From contig OX335643.1 of NCBI GenBank assembly GCA_946894095.1, positions 12,573,036 to 12,637,035 on the forward strand: a stretch of 64,000 bases of DNA, read 5' to 3'. Made by a program: the position numbers and the translations under genes. Each line of letters opens with the position of its first letter. Within the stretch, counting starts at the first letter, position 1. Shown here one piece after another: positions 22,285 to 31,712 of this stretch. The notes under the pieces were generated by a model. The model had not been told where the DNA came from, did no database searches, and saw nothing but the letters and a program-made list of their open reading frames with translations. The DNA comes from Incurvaria masculella (taxonomy: Eukaryota; Arthropoda; Insecta; Lepidoptera; Incurvariidae).

Positions 22285-25200
22285 CGATGAATGAATGAAT
22301 GAATAAATTCTTTATTGTGCAATAGAAAACAAGTACAATTACAAAAACAATTCGAAACAACAACAAAATTGCACAAAGGCGGACTTATCACTAGGAGTGA
22401 TTTCTTCCAGTCAACCTTTGGGGTGATGAGGAGAGACAATCTAAAATATCTGTAGGTAGGTACACAATAGCAATTTGAAAGGAAAATAATAAAGCAAATA
22501 AAATAAAAATATATACATACAGTATAAACATACATAAACCATAATTTACATGACAATACAAGCATACTTTGAATAAAATAAACTAATATATATAATACAA
22601 TATACTAAAATATATATTGTATATCCACAATTTAGGAACAAATTAAAACAAAACAAAAATATATACCTATTTCTTTGATGATAATAAAAAGAAAGATGTA
22701 CAGCGATAAAAATAGTATATTCAGATTTCATTTAAATAAAACTCCTTGATTCTCGACTTGAAAGAGCCGATAGTTTGACAAGAGCGGACGGAGGAAGGCA
22801 ACGAGTTCCACAGACGTACTGCATGTACAGTGAAGGAGTTGGAAAAGAAGCAAGTTGTATGGCGGGGAATCGCAAGGATACTGTCGTCGCTAGAACGTAG
22901 AGGGAGACCGTGTGAAGATAGGTGCAAGAATCGGGAACGAAGGTACTCAGGAGAGTGAGGGTTATTTAAGACCCCAAAAAGAAGAGTGAGTATGTGACAG
23001 TTCCTTCGATAACGAATGGGTAGCCATTTAAGCTGACGACGGTACTGCGATACATGGTCGTATTTACGCAGACCATATATGTAGCGAATGCAGAGATTCT
23101 GTAAACGTTCCAATTTATCAAGGAGAACTTCAGTTAAATCCAAAAAGCACACATCTGCATAATCTAAAATTGGAAGTAGGAGAGTTTGCGTCAACGTGAT
23201 TTTGGTACGGATTGGAAGGAAACTCTGTAAGCGTTTTAAAGAGTGGGCGGCAGCAAAGATTTTCCTGCTGATCTCATTTACCTGGGGCGCCCATGACAGG
23301 GTGTCATCAATTAAAATGCCTAGATTTTTTACTGTTTTAGAGTACGGTATAACTACTTCATTGTAGATTACCGCTGGTAATGTATTGTGATCAATCTTCG
23401 ATACAAGTCTAGGGCTGCCGACTATTATGACTTGTGATTTCATAGGATTTACCGTCAGACCAAATGATTTTGTCCAATTTAGGATATGATCCAAATTCAC
23501 ATTCATTTCTGATACGGTATGTGCCAAATTATCAAAGGAGCAATGCAAGTACAGCTGTAAGTCATCGGCATAAAGGTGGTAAAGAGAAGTTAACATATTT
23601 GTAATTAGATTAATAAATATAGAGAATAACAGAGGAGATAACACGCCACCCTGTGGAACACCAGCAGTTAAATCAGCCCAGTCAGAACACACATTGTCAA
23701 TTCTGATACACTGATGTCGACCACAGAGATAAGACGCGAACCAGTCAAGCACTGCCGGAGATAAGTTAAGCGTTCGTAGAATACCAAGCATGATGTCAAA
23801 GTCCACTGTGTTGAATGCATTGCTGAAGTCCAACAAAGTTAAGACTGTAAGATTCTTGTTTTCCATATTTGTTCGGACATCTTCAGTTACTTTGACGAGA
23901 GCAGTAACGGTGCTGTGGCAAGGTCGGAAACCTGACTGCATTGGGTTCAGCAAGTGATTGCCGGCAAGGAAGCTGGCCAACTGCTGGTGAACAATGCGCT
24001 CCAGAATTTTTGACAATACAGGTAAAATAGAAATAGGGCGATATTGACTGAAAGAAGAAGGATTTGAAATTTTTGGGACAGGAATGATGTAAGCCCTTTT
24101 CCAGGTACTCGGAAAAGATCCACTGGAAAGGGAATGATTTAGAATAAATGTAATTATAGGTAGCAGTTCGGCCAGCAGTGGTGAGAGCATGTCGAGGCTA
24201 ATGCAGTCGGCACCTACAGCTTTTGTTGAAATTGAATTCAGGATCAGCTTAACTTCACGGTCAGTGACTTGGCGAAATGTAAATGAAGCATGCTCCGGAG
24301 TTGGTAAAGCTGAAAGCTGAAGAAGAGTTTGACATTTTACCACTTGATCAATGGTGGTGAGAGGAGAGGAGAAATGCCTGTTAAGGGCGTTGATGTCGAT
24401 GTTGTTACTGACAGTAGAAGACTTTTTACCAACTCCAAGAGTTTTAAGAAATTTCCAAGCATTGACGGGAGAGCTATTTTCGAGAGTATTATGAATGTGG
24501 CGTCTTTGGGCATCCCTACACATCCTGTTACACCGATTCCTGAGCAGCCTGTACTTGGTGCGATTTGCATCGGAAGGATTATGTTTAAGTTTAATCTTGG
24601 CTCTATCCCTCTTCACCATCATTCTCCGAATGTCCTCTGTTAGCCATGGAGCTGGTAAATGTTTCACACGTGTGGGTCTGAGAGGTGCGTGAATATCAAA
24701 TAGAGCCGTAAGTTTGGAGGTGAAATCCTCAACCATAACATCTGTAGAAGAGGAACTAAGAACAGCAGACCAATCCAAGCCACGCGCGTCTTCCCTTAGG
24801 CGCTCCAGATTAATATCCTTGAAATTTCGCTGCATGAGAACCTTTCGCCTGATCTTAGGAGGACGGACCTTGTAGGATAAATAGATTAAATCGTGATATG
24901 AGAAGCCAGGCGCTGTCAGCTGACCATGTTCACTTACATGGTCAGGTGAAGAAGTAAGAATCAGATCAAGCAGAGAAGGTTCACAATTAGGAAAGTGGTG
25001 TGTAGCATCCAAGGGAAGAATATTCATATTTACTGATGACACAAGGGAGTTAAGTTTTCTAGCGCGGTGGTCATTTTTTATTAGACAGGTGTTGAAATCT
25101 CCCATGATAATAGTATGATTGTACTGAGGGCAGTGTTCCTCAAGGAATGATTCGAGTGATGAGAAGTAATTAATAGTGAGATTGGGACTGTAATAAACAC

Positions 25201-25700
25201 CAATTAGAATTTTGGAGTGATTAACGATGATTTCTAAGAAAAGGTATTCTGGTGACTCCGAATACTGAGCAGGAGACTGAGCAACAATCGAATAAGGAAT
25301 ACAGCTTCGGAGGTAGATGGCAACACCACCACAACTTTTTCCAGTTCTGTCGTTACGGATCAGTTGGAACCCGGGAAGTGAAAAAGAAGTAGATGGCAAT
25401 GTAGGCTTAAGAAAAGTTTCTGAAACGAGTACAGCATGGATGTGTTTGCTTGGAAATGACCTGAGAAGATCGGGGTAGTGAGAGGGTATGCTTTGAGCAT
25501 TGATATGTACAAAATTGAAATTTTTGGGGTATTTAGAAAATGTGAAGTCAAGTTTTTCATCTAGTGGAAGAACACATCCATTGTCAGAACTATCGTCACT
25601 AAAGAACTCATCAGACGAGGTAACTGAAAAATAATTATCTGAATCGTCGGATAATGTGGTCATAAATATATATATATATATTATATATAGTATATAGTAT
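22285..25700 (-). mobile_element. Full ORF2-bearing CR1/jockey-type LINE
   Basis: A non-LTR retrotransposon on the minus strand: a short AT-rich 5' leader (to about 25700), one long intact coding region, a 3' untranslated region of about 430 bases, the signal GCACAATAAAGAATT and a tail of about four ATTC units at 22287-22303. A tetranucleotide tail rather than poly(A) fits the CR1/L2-like side of the jockey group. A second, 5'-truncated copy on the plus strand is at 42.92-43.24 kb. There is no clear ORF1 upstream, so it is either an ORF2-only subtype or 5' truncated at that point. The intact frame indicates recent insertion. Confidence 0.9.
22721..25663 (-). CDS. LINE ORF2: endonuclease-reverse transcriptase
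   Basis: The protein nicks genomic DNA and copies LINE RNA at the nick (target-primed reverse transcription). I start it at the Met of MTTLSDDSDNYF (980 residues). The same frame continues 42 codons upstream through a Tyr/Ile-rich stretch that looks like translated leader. An acidic N terminus is followed by an APE-type endonuclease (NFVHINAQSI, YYSPN, IIMGDFNT, and SYHDLIYLS with the catalytic His). The central reverse transcriptase shows YRPISILPVLSKILE, LLDFSNAFNTVD, AGVPQGGVLSPLLF and the YADD catalytic box. The C terminus has the F-x-x-x-x-F-T-V-x-x-x-x-x-W-N-S-L-P tail. There are no internal stops or frameshifts, so it may be active. Jockey/CR1 group is firm; the exact clade is not. Confidence 0.9.
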   Translation of the reverse strand: MTTLSDDSDNYFSVTSSDEFFSDDSSDNGCVLPLDEKLDFTFSKYPKNFNFVHINAQSIPSHYPDLLRSFPSKHIHAVLVSETFLKPTLPSTSFSLPGFQLIRNDRTGKSCGGVAIYLRSCIPYSIVAQSPAQYSESPEYLFLEIIVNHSKILIGVYYSPNLTINYFSSLESFLEEHCPQYNHTIIMGDFNTCLIKNDHRARKLNSLVSSVNMNILPLDATHHFPNCEPSLLDLILTSSPDHVSEHGQLTAPGFSYHDLIYLSYKVRPPKIRRKVLMQRNFKDINLERLREDARGLDWSAVLSSSSTDVMVEDFTSKLTALFDIHAPLRPTRVKHLPAPWLTEDIRRMMVKRDRAKIKLKHNPSDANRTKYRLLRNRCNRMCRDAQRRHIHNTLENSSPVNAWKFLKTLGVGKKSSTVSNNIDINALNRHFSSPLTTIDQVVKCQTLLQLSALPTPEHASFTFRQVTDREVKLILNSISTKAVGADCISLDMLSPLLAELLPIITFILNHSLSSGSFPSTWKRAYIIPVPKISNPSSFSQYRPISILPVLSKILERIVHQQLASFLAGNHLLNPMQSGFRPCHSTVTALVKVTEDVRTNMENKNLTVLTLLDFSNAFNTVDFDIMLGILRTLNLSPAVLDWFASYLCGRHQCIRIDNVCSDWADLTAGVPQGGVLSPLLFSIFINLITNMLTSLYHLYADDLQLYLHCSFDNLAHTVSEMNVNLDHILNWTKSFGLTVNPMKSQVIIVGSPRLVSKIDHNTLPAVIYNEVVIPYSKTVKNLGILIDDTLSWAPQVNEISRKIFAAAHSLKRLQSFLPIRTKITLTQTLLLPILDYADVCFLDLTEVLLDKLERLQNLCIRYIYGLRKYDHVSQYRRQLKWLPIRYRRNCHILTLLFGVLNNPHSPEYLRSRFLHLSSHGLPLRSSDDSILAIPRHTTCFFSNSFTVHAVRLWNSLPSSVRSCQTIGSFKSRIKEFYLNEI

Positions 25701-25734
25701 ATATTATTAACTAATAAAAAGGTTTTCCCTGTAG

Positions 25735-25859
25735 GCGATTCCTCATCACCCGCCAGCAGTGTGAAAAAACAGAACAAAGCAGAAAACATATTAAAAGTAG
25801 TTGAGGCGAACAGAACTAGGCAGAAAGATAATAATAACAGATTTAAAAGTGCATTTTAA
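25735..25859 (+). CDS. Possible terminal exon of a host gene (form 1)
   Basis: An acceptor-like site (ATTAACTAATAAAAAGG, then TTTTCCCTGTAG) precedes an open stretch that after two bases reads DSSSPASSVKKQNKAENILK and, after 20 more residues ending NRFKSAF, a stop. ACTAAT fits a branch point. The peptide is Ser-rich then basic/Asn-rich, with no domain I recognise. The next acceptor 350 bp downstream opens with a similar DSSS in the same phase, so these could be alternative C termini of one gene entering from the left of the LINE. No matching donor or upstream exon was found here; transcript data are needed. Alternatively it is a chance acceptor plus short ORF. Confidence 0.3.
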
Positions 25860-26086
25860 ATACGGCAAGCTTGTATCTAATAACGAAACAGGACAAAAAG
25901 TTCACAGCTTCTTAACATTATAAATAACTTATTATACACATCAATGTAGGTACATATACGCCACTTTATAAAAAAGGACGATCAAAGGGTTAACTGATTT
26001 AGATCAATCGATCGATCATTAAATTAATTGTGGCACATAGACGTTTTTGTAAACATTGTTTTAAGCAATACACCTTTCTTTTTCAG

Positions 26087-26139
26087 ACGATTCTAGTAGT
26101 ATTGTAACTCTAGCCGCCAGCACGCGCGGCAACCACTAA
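26087..26139 (+). CDS. Possible alternative terminal exon (form 2)
   Basis: A strong acceptor-like site (CACCTTTCTTTTTCAG) is followed, again after two bases, by DSSSIVTLAASTRGNH and a stop. Two AATAAA signals lie 17 and 28 bases after the stop (26156-26161 and 26167-26172), the expected arrangement for a 3' end. It shares phase and the first four residues with the candidate at 25735. Very short, so chance is a serious alternative. Confidence 0.3.
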
Positions 26140-26155
26140 TCGACGTGAAGTCACT

Positions 26156-26172
26156 AATAAATTACAAATAAA
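26156..26172 (+). promoter_or_regulatory. Tandem AATAAA polyadenylation signals
   Basis: Two AATAAA hexamers 11 bases apart, just downstream of both candidate terminal exons. No downstream GU-rich element was examined in detail. Confidence 0.35.
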
Positions 26173-26565
26173 ATACTGGTCACTTTTTAACCCGACTCGC
26201 CACAGACGAACGCCTTTTCCTGGGACATTAAAGTCGGCATTTGCTGGTGCCGTCAGTGGCGGGATTAAGAACTGTAATTATAATCTATGATTCGTGTTAT
26301 TTTAGTTTCCTTGTTTAGCGGCTATGATGTCAGAAAGAAAAGTTTTACAGGTATGATGTATGTCTTGTGACAGTTAATTGTCACGTGCTGTATTGCAGGG
26401 TAACACTACAGATCTTACCTTATATCTCTACAAATAAAAAATAAAATATAATTGAAGATTTAAAGAAAAAATAATTATTTAGCAAGCAAAACAATTGGAT
26501 TAAGGTTTCGAAACAATAATTAACTCTGACACGAACACACACATATCCGAAAAAGGCCAGTCGGC

Positions 26566-26732
26566 GTCTTAGAGGATAATCAGGTGGTCAAGTTACATGC
26601 AATGGCTCGTGCCTATTTCTTCAGTCAAATTGAGTAATCTTTTCCTGATATTTTGCACATTACTGAGAGCTAGCCATTTAGTGTTTTTGATAACTTAACT
26701 TTTTGTAATTGTATACAATTTTTTGAAGGTCA
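26566..26732 (+). mobile_element. Foldback MITE D, left half
   Basis: TTAGAGGATAATCAGGTGG, CAATGGCTCGTGCC and GATATTTTGCACATTACTGAG match the left arm of the copy at 49.93 kb. Confidence 0.65.
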
Positions 26733-28965
26733 AAACGGTATAAAACGTTAAAATTTGTATACCCTGTTAAAAAAAATGTTTAGTACCCATAAATTACTGT
26801 TCATTTATTATACACATGGAAGTATTTGATTCGACACGTACGATATTAATCATTTTAGTCTTCGAAATGCAGGCTGCATTCCTTAGACTGCATTCCGAAA
26901 ATGACTGAAATGTTACAGTATTATACTAACATTACAAACAAGCAATATCGTGAGGTTGCATGGATGATTGTTACTATTATATTTAAAGCAGAAACCATTG
27001 AACGGATTTTAGTTAAACTTTACACAAATATAGTCTATCTATATTTCCGTTATCCGAATTGTATTTTATCTCTCTGCCTATGGACCCAGAGTTCTGAGAC
27101 AATTCAACGTTTCGAGAAGTACACTGACCTGCTTACAAATTATATTTGTTCTAATTTAATTTTGCGTACGTGAATCTTGTCACTTGAAACACTCAATTGA
27201 TGCATTTCTCAGAAGGACTGGTCCATTCTCTATTATCCTTACACTGATTGTCCCAGGGCTTCATTGACCTCTACTGAAATTAATCTGGCACGATAGTAAT
27301 TAGTCCATTACAATACTCAGCCAGTTGAAACAAGAGAGGTCGCCTCCGAAGGCCGCGTACTAGAACAATGATCAGAAGCCGTAACATCGATCTCGAACTA
27401 CGTGATCGCAGGACCAAGTGAACTGAGGTATTGCTACTAGACACGAAAACCAATATTATTGCACCTTAATCCTTACAATTAGTGAATATGCGCCTTGATT
27501 TTTCCATTGGGTCGGCTACAAAACATTTTGCAATATTTTTTAAAATACATTTGAGCTTAATCAATTATATTACTTTGTACACGTAACATGAATATTGCCA
27601 AATATCACATTACTATAGCGGATGCTAAAAGCATATATTTCTTAAACAGGTTTCAGTTACAGAATCACCCATGTCAAATTACATATTGCTTTCACGCAAT
27701 GAGCATATTTGGAAGTAAAAGTAGATATGCATAAGCGAGATAATTTCGCTATTGCGCTTTAACTAATGAGCACATTTTAAGCATGTCTACTACTAAGCCA
27801 TCAAGTGCGAGGTTATCCGTTAACAGGTGATTGCTTTTAATCAATGTTGACTGTAAACCATAACATCTTGTTCGTATTTAAAGTAACTGTTATTTTTAAT
27901 GTATTTCTCAACTTCCTAAACACATGCTCCAATTTTGCAAAAGTGCATACTTTGTTTTAAATATTTGGTCACGGTTATCACGTAAAGTGAGTAAAGTGAT
28001 ATTCATTAATATTTATATTTGAGAAATTACATTCTTAAACGGTTATTTACTGAGGTTTGTAAATGAAAGTGTTAACTTTAAGATAACGATTTATACTTGG
28101 CTCTATTTTATGAGATTTTACTTCTTCTAATGGCTAAAGAGCGTCATTTGACTTGCAGGTTTTTTTACATATGTTTTTCATAATATTTCACGAAGCTTTA
28201 TGAGGGAAGCATTTGTAAAAAACCTGTTTAGTTTGCTTCAAAATGATTTTGTGATGTTTCATGACTTTTCTCGGTCGTTTAGGATACGGTAATGACATCA
28301 GAGCAATTTTGATATACTAGGTTGGCGTCAAAAGTGATCTTAAAATTTCGCACGGCATACATTTATTACTTTGTCACGGCAGATATTGAAAGGGAGACTA
28401 TAGCCGAAGTAATTATTAGTATTATCTTTGCTATAGCAATGACGCAGTGACAAAGTTGGTACATAATACTTACTCTGTGCTAATGGATCAAGTTTATCTA
28501 TGACCTCTAATATGTTTTAGTGCAATGTTGTCAGTACATTCAGTGCCCATAAACATGAAAGTAATCATTGTGCTGCCATTAGTTAATTATGATATAGCTT
28601 AATTTTATTGCCGCGAGCGAATTGTAATCCAAAAAGATTGTTCCATTACCCTACAATTACCTACTCACTTCAGATTTGGTAACAAGGTGATCTGTGTTTA
28701 AAGGTACATTTGTATCAGTATTGGATTGATCTACGTGATTGGATTATATGCTAGCGGCTAGATGTTGTATATAACCAACTTTGTATTTCAAATTTCAATG
28801 TGTTTGTTGCTTTCATAAATCTACGTTCAGCGACCGAAACCGTTTCCGCAAGAAGTCTCAACACTCGTGTGAAAAGACGCAAAGAGAAATATGAAATCGT
28901 TGAGCTAAGGTAGATCAGGGGCGTTACCGCGGTAAATTAAATCGCCAGGCGAACAGCCGATTCGG
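26733..28965. other. No recognised gene
   Basis: AT-rich. A 90-codon plus-strand frame at 26901-27173 has no recognised domain. No shared repeat seen. Confidence 0.45.
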
Positions 28966-28969
28966 TCGT

Positions 28970-29248
28970 TAAATTGACGTGTAGTTTTACTTCGCACCAC
29001 GCTCACTGTCAAAAGACGTGTTATTGAGACGTCTTACAATTGAACTGAAATTCACCAGTTAGCGTGGTACGAAACGCAATTAATTGTTACCTATTTTTTA
29101 TTTAATCATCACTAGTGAGTTATTGATCTGACGATTAGTCGCATTTCGCACCACGCACACTGTCAAATACCGTGTTATTGAAACGTGTTACAAGTGAACT
29201 GAAATTTAACAGTCCGCGTGGTACGAAATGCAACGAATTGTCAGCTTT
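28970..29248. repeat. Tandem pair of hairpin-bearing repeats
   Basis: Two direct copies with a 154-base period. Each is bounded by TTCGCACCACGC on the left (28991, 29145) and GCGTGGTACGAA on the right (29062, 29216), so each can fold into a stem-loop. The interiors share CACTGTCAAA, GTGTTATTGA and GAACTGAAATT. Confidence 0.75.
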
Positions 29249-29504
29249 ATTTAATCACACACTTCCATGTTCATCCGGCGAGTTTATTTACCATGGTAAC
29301 CCCTCTGAGTTTTTAGACCGACTCAATTTCCACTATCTTTGATTTTCAAATTGTATTTCTTCATTATTTCTACTTTAACTCATCTTTGCCGATGTCTGGT
29401 GGGTTAGGTTAAGAATGGCCGTACTTTGGTAGATTTTAGGTTAAACATTACTGGGGCCAATTTCATCCAGAGAGTTAAGCCGGCAGAAGGTTTCAGAAGC
29501 GTAC

Positions 29505-29635
29505 GTCCGCGAATAGATAACTCCACTTTCGGGCGTTAGCGCTATGAGATAACGCCGGAATCACACAAAATTGTACCAAATGTTCTGTTATTTCATAACG
29601 CTAACGCTCGAAAGTGGAGTTATCTATTAGCGGAC
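29505..29635. repeat. Long inverted repeat, about 48-base arms
   Basis: The arm GTCCGCGAATAGATAACTCC... (29505-29552) pairs with 29588-29635 at over 90 per cent around a 35-base loop. The arms share AACTCCACTTTCG and CGTTAGCG. Probably a MITE or snapback remnant. Confidence 0.75.
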
Positions 29636-30570
29636 TTTGCCTTCAGGAACGCTTCTTTTTGTACTTTTCAGTCTCGAATATTGCGCAATATTGATTTTTT
29701 TTTCTTCTCCAACTTCAATGCTCACGTCTAATTGATCGGTCGATTCACTTTCTTGATGAAGTCGTGATGCTTCTTCAAGCGAGGATTCTAAGAATCGATT
29801 GCTTAATTCATCAACGGTTGCAGCTTTTAAAATTACACACTTTGTAATATTTGAAGATAATTAACTAACGAAATTGGTGTGATGATTAAAACTGTTAAAG
29901 AATCAACAAATTATTATATTAACGATGGAAGCTAAAAGGATTGTTTGAATTGACAACTAACCCAAGATCGTGGTGCAATCGTGATTTCTGTCTGTGAATG
30001 CTTACGTTAATGAACTATTAATCAAACTGTCAACATCAATCATGCACATTATTAAACAAATATGTAAAGTCAACCTGACGCCGTGCCTCAAGTTGGGCTG
30101 AAATATTAATTTTCGTGTCAACCTTGGACATTGAAGAATTTCCTGTCAATGCATCCGACAAGCATTTAAGTTAATGGGTAAATTATAATTTATTTGCTCA
30201 TTTATATTGCATATTCGCCGTTGTTTGTAATTGGAATTTATTTGATAGCATCATAACTTATAGATTTACAATAACAATAAAAACGATTTGTGAACATTAA
30301 TAAATTTTCTGCGTGTCTTCACTTATCAGTGCATTCCTCATGTTATCCTAAAAGAAACCTATAACCATTGGTTTAAATGGAAGTGATTATTCCATAGTTC
30401 AAATAATGTTCGATCGTCCGGATACAAAACTGTTTTTCATTTATTGAAATTCCAATTTAATGAACAATTATATTTTCTTTGTTGTTGAATGTAAACGATT
30501 AAAAAAGATTTCCATTTACTGACTGGCATCATTATTATTATTACTTAAGAATTGGTTACATTATATAAAT
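29636..30570. other. No recognised gene
   Basis: AT-rich sequence without shared repeats or supported open frames. Confidence 0.4.
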
Positions 30571-31415
30571 ACTAGCTGCGGTACCCGGCTCCGCTCGGTT
30601 TAGTGTCGGCTAAATTATCTCATGGATAAAAAGTAGCCCACATGACTGGTCCAAAATAGGGTCAAACTGGTCCAGGACAATGTATCCATGTACCAAATTT
30701 AATCAAGATCGTTCGAGCCGAAATAGCATGATTTAATGAGAAACATCCAATAATTCCCATTTAGAGCTTCGTTGACGTTTGGTGGCTATTTAAAAAAAAA
30801 ACATTTGCCGCGAGAACCTTTCTGCACTTTCACTGCTACATTGCTTACCTAGTAAGTAACGTGTAACGTAGGTAAGTTTTGCGTGGACTCCAACCCACAG
30901 CCAGCCTCAACATCGAAAACAGTAACCCATCTCGAACCTGACTGCTCCCAGAGATGCTATACATTGATAAAATACGCATATAAATCAGGTAAGTGGTTCG
31001 CATGTTATAAGACTTTAAGACTCACTACTTACCCTTCTGGTAATGAAGCGTTATATTATGTAATCTATAAGTTTTTAGTAGAATCAGGCTAGACGTAGAT
31101 ACAATGCACATCTAAATCGAGTAATTGGTTCTCAAGGATTTTATTCTGTTGGTCGCTCCTCCGGCGATTCAGCGTGATGCCAAGTAGTCCTAAAGTTGCA
31201 AGAAATACCAAGCCGTACTTCAGTAAAAGTAAGCGCTGCCGCCGCAAAGCCGAGCCGTTGCAGTTTGTATGACAGCCCCATCTTAGCGTAAGCGGAACTG
31301 AATTCAATTTAGCCAATCCTAATTCCCGGGTAGTTAAATGTACATGTACTAAGTTTTACAAATCGCTACTGCCTTGAAAATTCGCCAAACGGACACCAAA
31401 CAGTCACGACGTCTG

Positions 31416-31465
31416 CCCTCCCCCCGCCGCCGCTCCCCGCCACCGCCCCCGGCTCCTCTCCCCCT
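31416..31465. repeat. C-rich tract, G-quadruplex potential on minus strand
   Basis: Five C runs of three or more within 50 bases; the complement has at least four G runs with loops of about 7-9 bases. It lies inside the C1 retroposon. Confidence 0.6.
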
Positions 31466-31627
31466 AGTGTGAAGTATCGCTACCGGCATCGTTTTCGCAG
31501 CCCCGTGAAAGTTCTAAAGCCCATGGGCACGTAAATTGTAGCCTATGTGTTATTCTGATGTATAAGCTATATTATTGTAAAGTTTCATTAGAATCCATTC
31601 AGTAGTTTTTACGTGAAAGAGTAACAA

Positions 31628-31671
31628 ACATCCATCCATCCATCCATCCATCCATCCATCCATCCATCCAT
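31628..31671 (+). repeat. (CATC)n microsatellite, about 10 units
   Basis: Near-perfect CATC tract in the 3' tail of the C1 retroposon. Confidence 0.95.
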
Positions 31672-31712
31672 TATTACAAACTTTCCCCTTTATATTATTA
31701 GATAGATAACCA

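Larger units (their letters stand above)
30571..31712 (+). mobile_element. RTE-like non-autonomous retroposon (C1)
   Basis: The head is ACTAGCTGCGGTACCCGGCT and the tail AGTTTCATTAGAATCCATTC, GTGAAAGAGTAACAAACATC, then (CATC)n and TTATATTATTAG. These head and tail sequences typify widespread lepidopteran retroposons mobilised by RTE-type LINEs. The body has no intact protein. It shares about 600 bp with the copy at 56.94 kb and includes a C-rich tract and, at about 31480-31531, the AAAGCCCATGGGC scrap of the jockey-like LINE. Confidence 0.65.

Noticed and set aside
24329..24692. Plus-strand frames of 65-104 codons
   Set aside because: Antisense shadows of the LINE coding region.
25360..25560. 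66-codon minus-strand frame
   Set aside because: Out-of-frame shadow within the LINE endonuclease region.
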